Assembly (NCBI RefSeq): GCF_004345855.1
Contig: NZ_SLXN01000003.1
Coordinates: 186,001 to 250,000 of the forward strand
Direction: 5' to 3'
Length of the DNA: 64,000 nucleotides
From: Sphingomonas sp. BK235
Lineage (GTDB): Bacteria; Pseudomonadota; Alphaproteobacteria; Sphingomonadales; Sphingomonadaceae
Positions 61,008 through 64,000 of the stretch are shown piece after piece. The stretch's first letter is position 1, and the number at the start of each line of letters is the position of its first letter. The translations under genes and the position numbers were made by a program. Under the pieces are notes generated by a model. The model was not told the DNA's origin and ran no database searches. It saw nothing but the letters and a program-made list of their open reading frames with translations.

Positions 61008-62777
61008 TCATCGTCCGCCCTCCAGCCACGCCACGCCCCAGCCCGGCACGCTGTCGCAGACTGCGCCGGTCAGCCGGTCGCGTCCAGCCGCGGGCAGCGG
61101 CAGCGCCGCCGCGCCGAAATTGAGGAACACTCGGTCGCTGCCGCAGCCGATGCCGAGCAGCGCGTCCATGCCGGTCGGAAGCGAGGTCGGCGCCCCCGCG
61201 CCGCCGCTCGCCACGCGCGCGGCGCGCAGCGCGCGCAGGTCGCCGCCGATCCGCCGCGATGCCGCGCCATCGACCGCGTCCCAGTCCATCGCGGGGCGGT
61301 GCAGCCAGCGCCCCTCGTGCGCGCGCTCGGGATCGTCGCGATAGCTGCGGTCGTTGAACTGCCCCAGCTCGTCCCCCATGTAGGTGGTGGCGAGCCCGCC
61401 GCTCGCGATCGCCAGCGCGTTGAGCAGCGCGATGCGGCGAAAGGCTGCCTCGCGCTCGTCCGCGTCGCGCGCGGCCTCCAACCCCGCGATCGAGGCGAGC
61501 GTGCCGTTGCTGCCGTGGAGCAGCGCGCCGTCGCTCTGGAACGGTTCGGCGCGGCCCCAGCCGCCGTCCGCGCCCTCGAGCCGATGCGCCGCATCGGCGA
61601 GCCGGCGCTCCGGCGCGGGATCGATCGCGCGCAGGTCGCCCAGCACCGAGCCCCAGCCGATATCGTCGTGGCAGCGCGCGTAGCTCAGCCAATTGGCGCC
61701 GCGCGGCAGCCCGCCGGAAGCGGCGATGATCGCCGCGGGCAGGGCCGCGCTTCGCTCCGCCAGCGCGACCCAGCCCGCCACCATCAGCGAATTGTTGTAG
61801 ACCAGGTGGCATTCGGGCTCGAACCCGTCGCCCTCGTCCTTCCCGAAATAGGGCGGCACGAAGGCGGTCGGCACGATCGCCTCCGCCTTGAGCAGCGTCG
61901 CAGGCGCGACGATGTCGAGCGCGGCGCGCAGCGCACGGACGATATAATGCGTCTCGGGCAGGTTACGGCAGTCGGTGCCGGGCTGCTTCCACAGGAAGGC
62001 GATGCTGTCGAGCCGGAACGCCTCCACGCCCTTGTTGGCGAGCCGCAGCGCGACGTCGAGGATCGACAGGAAGACGTCGGGATTGCGCCAGTCGAGATCC
62101 CATTGGAACGGGTAGAAGGTGGTCCAGACATGTCCGCCCATCGCGGGCACCGCGGTGAAATTGCCGGGCGCGGTGGCGGGGAAGACCTGGGGCAGTTCGG
62201 CGTCGCGCGCGGCAGCGGTGGCGGCGTCGACCACGATGTAGAAATCGCGATAGAAGGGATCGCCCGCGCGCGCCGCCTGCGCCCAGACGTGATCGTCGGC
62301 GGTGTGGTTGAGCGCGAGATCGACGCAGAGGCTGATGTTCGCCTCGCGCAGCCGCGCGGTGAGCCGTTCCAGCTCGTCCATGTCGCCCAGCCGCGGCTCG
62401 ACCGCGAGATAGTCGGCCACCGCGAAGCCGCCGTCGCTGTCCCCCGCGCGCGCCTTGAGCAGCGCGAGCAGGTGGAGGTAGCGAACGCCCTGGTCGCGCA
62501 GATAGGGCACCCGCTCGGCCAGCCCCGCGACCGTGCCCGCGAAGAGGTCGACATAGGTCGAGTAGCCGAGCATGTCGGGGCGGACGAACCAGTCCGGATC
62601 GGCGAGCCGCGCGGCGTCGAGCGCGACGAGCGCGGCGGGCCGCTCGACCGCGCGCTCGTGCAGCAGCGCCACCGTCATCGCCCATAGCTCGCCGGTGTCG
62701 CCGCGCGCGCCGTACAGCCGTTCGAGCTGGCGACGAAGTCGCGGTCCGATCGCGGCGAGGCGCTGCTCCATCGTCAT
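61008..62777 (-). CDS. Amylosucrase (GH13)
   Basis: The enzyme uses sucrose to extend alpha-1,4-glucans and releases fructose, or hydrolyses sucrose. The protein has 589 residues (Met1; second Met at codon 3) and no signal peptide, so it is cytoplasmic. GH13 regions in order: DLALNHTADDH, nucleophile Asp in FRLDSIAFLWKQPGTDCRN, acid/base Glu in LKAEAIVPTAF, and CHDDIGWGSV. The N-terminal helical part (RLRRQLERLYG) and LFAGTVAGLAERVPYL match amylosucrases. It is somewhat shorter than the Neisseria enzyme. The context with an MFS permease and a LacI regulator points to sucrose use, equivalent to SuxB. Confidence 0.9.
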   Translation of the reverse strand: MTMEQRLAAIGPRLRRQLERLYGARGDTGELWAMTVALLHERAVERPAALVALDAARLADPDWFVRPDMLGYSTYVDLFAGTVAGLAERVPYLRDQGVRYLHLLALLKARAGDSDGGFAVADYLAVEPRLGDMDELERLTARLREANISLCVDLALNHTADDHVWAQAARAGDPFYRDFYIVVDAATAAARDAELPQVFPATAPGNFTAVPAMGGHVWTTFYPFQWDLDWRNPDVFLSILDVALRLANKGVEAFRLDSIAFLWKQPGTDCRNLPETHYIVRALRAALDIVAPATLLKAEAIVPTAFVPPYFGKDEGDGFEPECHLVYNNSLMVAGWVALAERSAALPAAIIAASGGLPRGANWLSYARCHDDIGWGSVLGDLRAIDPAPERRLADAAHRLEGADGGWGRAEPFQSDGALLHGSNGTLASIAGLEAARDADEREAAFRRIALLNALAIASGGLATTYMGDELGQFNDRSYRDDPERAHEGRWLHRPAMDWDAVDGAASRRIGGDLRALRAARVASGGAGAPTSLPTGMDALLGIGCGSDRVFLNFGAAALPLPAAGRDRLTGAVCDSVPGWGVAWLEGGR

Positions 62778-62832
62778 GCCGATTCCCGTGGTGCTTCGTC
62801 CGGCACGCCCTTAGGGTAGACCGCCGGGAGCT

Positions 62833-62844
62833 GCAATCGATTGC
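62833..62844. promoter_or_regulatory. Candidate LacI-family operator
   Basis: GCAATCGATTGC is a perfect 12-base palindrome with the central CG typical of LacI/GalR operators. It lies 56 bases before the amylosucrase start, in the gap that also follows the LacI-family regulator gene. Confidence 0.65.
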
Positions 62845-62902
62845 GGTCGAGCGACTGTCGCGGTTCGAACCAGCGTCAACGTCGGATACACGGGGCCAAG
62901 GC

Positions 62903-62926
62903 GTGCTCCGGCGGTCGCAGGAGCAC
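62903..62926. terminator. Hairpin between the LacI regulator and amylosucrase genes
   Basis: GTGCTCC (62903-62909) pairs with GGAGCAC (62920-62926) around a 10-base loop. It lies 30 bases after the regulator's stop on the minus strand and may end or weaken its transcript. The arms equal those of the hairpin at 59597. Confidence 0.5.
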
Positions 62927-62955
62927 CTCGCCGGTCACAGCAGATGAACCACGCG

Positions 62956-63954
62956 CTAGGTCGAGGCGCGCACCACCAGCTCCGGGGGGATCACCGCCGC
63001 GTCCGCCGGCTCGCCCGCGATGCGCGCGACCAGCCGCTCGACCATCAGCGCGGCGCCGGTGGCCAGATCCTGCCGGATCGTGGTCAGCGGCGGCGAGGTG
63101 TGCGCCGCCAGCGTGACATCGTCATAGCCGATCACCGCCATGTCGCTGGGCACGTCGATGCCGGCCTCGCTCGCCGCGCGCAGCACGCTCATCGCGGCGA
63201 CGTCGGAGGCGGCGAACACCGCGTCGGGCAGCGTGCCCACCGCGAGCCGGGTGCGCATCGCGGCATGGACGCGATCGGGGTCCATCGGCGTGGCGAGCAC
63301 CTCGGCGCGTACCCCCGCCTCGCGCGCCACCGCGGTGAAGCCCGCGAGCCGGTCGGCGAACTCGGGCGGCGCGGGATCGCCGACGAAGAGCAGGCGGCGC
63401 CGGTCGCGCGCGAGCAGATGCGTCGCCGCCAGCCGCCCGCCGGCGACATTGTCCGACCCGATCGCGAGATGGCGCTGCCCGGCGCGATGCACGCCCCAGA
63501 CGACCAGCGGTCCGTACCGCGCCGCGACTCGCTCGATCGTGCGATATTGGTCCGACTGGCCGATCAGCAGCAGCCCGTCGACCCGGCCCGAATCGACCAG
63601 CCGCTCGAGCCAGTCGTTGTTCTCGGGCAGCACGCGCGAGAGCAGCACGTCGTAACCGCGATCGACCAGCAGGTCGGCGATATAGCCGAGCAGGGAGAGG
63701 AAGAAGGGGTCGGTGAGGTGCTGGGTTCGCGCATGGCCCAGCGGCATCGCCAGCCCGATCGCGCCGGTGCTGCGCAGCCGGAGGTTGCGCGCCATCTGGT
63801 TGGGGCGGACGTCGTGCTCGCGTGCCAATGCCTGGATGCGCGCCTGGGTCGCCTTGCTGACCGACGGGTGGCCCGACAGCGCCCGCGACACGGTCGCGGT
63901 GGACACACCCGCCAGCGCGGCCAGATCCGCCAGCTTGGTAGGCTTTGACGACAA
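62956..63954 (-). CDS. LacI/GalR-family transcriptional regulator (SuxR-like)
   Basis: The protein has 332 residues. The N-terminal helix-turn-helix and hinge read LADLAALAGVSTATVSRALS, then VRPNQMARNLRLRSTGAIGL. The periplasmic-binding-protein-like effector domain follows (PFFLSLLGYIADLLVDRGYD, VDGLLLIGQSDQ, IGSDNVAGGRLAATHLL, DAVFAASDVAAMSVLRA, AVIGYDDVTLA). It is expected to repress the amylosucrase/permease genes downstream through the palindrome at 62833, with sucrose or fructose as probable inducer. The TonB receptor usually found with this set is not in the window and could lie just beyond the end. Confidence 0.88.
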   Translation of the reverse strand: MSSKPTKLADLAALAGVSTATVSRALSGHPSVSKATQARIQALAREHDVRPNQMARNLRLRSTGAIGLAMPLGHARTQHLTDPFFLSLLGYIADLLVDRGYDVLLSRVLPENNDWLERLVDSGRVDGLLLIGQSDQYRTIERVAARYGPLVVWGVHRAGQRHLAIGSDNVAGGRLAATHLLARDRRRLLFVGDPAPPEFADRLAGFTAVAREAGVRAEVLATPMDPDRVHAAMRTRLAVGTLPDAVFAASDVAAMSVLRAASEAGIDVPSDMAVIGYDDVTLAAHTSPPLTTIRQDLATGAALMVERLVARIAGEPADAAVIPPELVVRAST

Positions 63955-64000
63955 GCGGATCCCCCTCGAAATCCTGCCTATCTAGTCGCTCGTCCGAGCG

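Overview
The window is high-GC chromosomal DNA of an alphaproteobacterium, most likely a Sphingomonas-like member of the Sphingomonadales. The evidence is the Caulobacter/Sphingomonas-type TonB-dependent receptors, tightly packed operons with ATGA-type overlaps, many GTG/TTG starts, and short palindromic intergenic repeats. There are no rRNA or tRNA genes, transposases, phage genes or CRISPR arrays. Genus is inference; no 16S is present.

Region 1 (1-15736) is a carbohydrate locus around a FadR-type GntR regulator. On the minus strand are three exported Gfo/Idh/MocA oxidoreductases (one cut by the window edge), an ApbE-type flavin transferase and a DUF1080 protein, a set resembling 3-keto-glycoside chemistry. 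On the plus strand are the regulator, a TonB-dependent receptor, and uxuA-uxaC-uxuB plus an ExuT-like transporter, which convert glucuronate to 2-keto-3-deoxygluconate. A TNGTCNGACNA-like palindrome occurs in both promoter regions and again before the GH2 enzyme at 21891, suggesting one regulon. The apbE reading frame carries an in-frame block of intergenic repeats.

Region 2 (15779-21694) holds a protealysin-like M4 protease with an emfourin-like inhibitor gene, an uncharacterised membrane protein/lipoprotein pair, a beta-hydroxyacid dehydrogenase, a STAS-like protein and a secreted PI-PLC-like enzyme. Region 3 (21891-32301) has two exported GH2 glycosidases, a second TonB receptor, a VOC protein, an isochorismatase-like hydrolase, a pseudo-receiver protein and small hypotheticals.

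Region 4 (32557-40852) is the least explained part. Three small secreted DUF11-like proteins are followed by a 1665-residue protein with adhesin-like modules and a C-terminal outer-membrane barrel, then a double-PilZ protein translationally coupled to it. Three of the proteins share an N-terminal NTA...V-D module. It looks like a cell-surface assembly system with c-di-GMP input. Next to it (40842-44706) is a phosphorelay: orphan receiver, CHASE3-PAS hybrid kinase, NarL-type regulator and a divergent Hpt protein.

Region 5 (44716-64000) holds a transglutaminase with a fused ATP-grasp/alpha-E protein, the ligD-ku NHEJ pair separated by palindromic repeats, pdxH, a CDF metal exporter, a PhzF protein, a small lipoprotein, a DUF4336 protein, the bioF-bioD-bioA operon, and a sux-like sucrose locus (MFS transporter, amylosucrase, LacI regulator) with a perfect 12-bp palindrome as likely operator.
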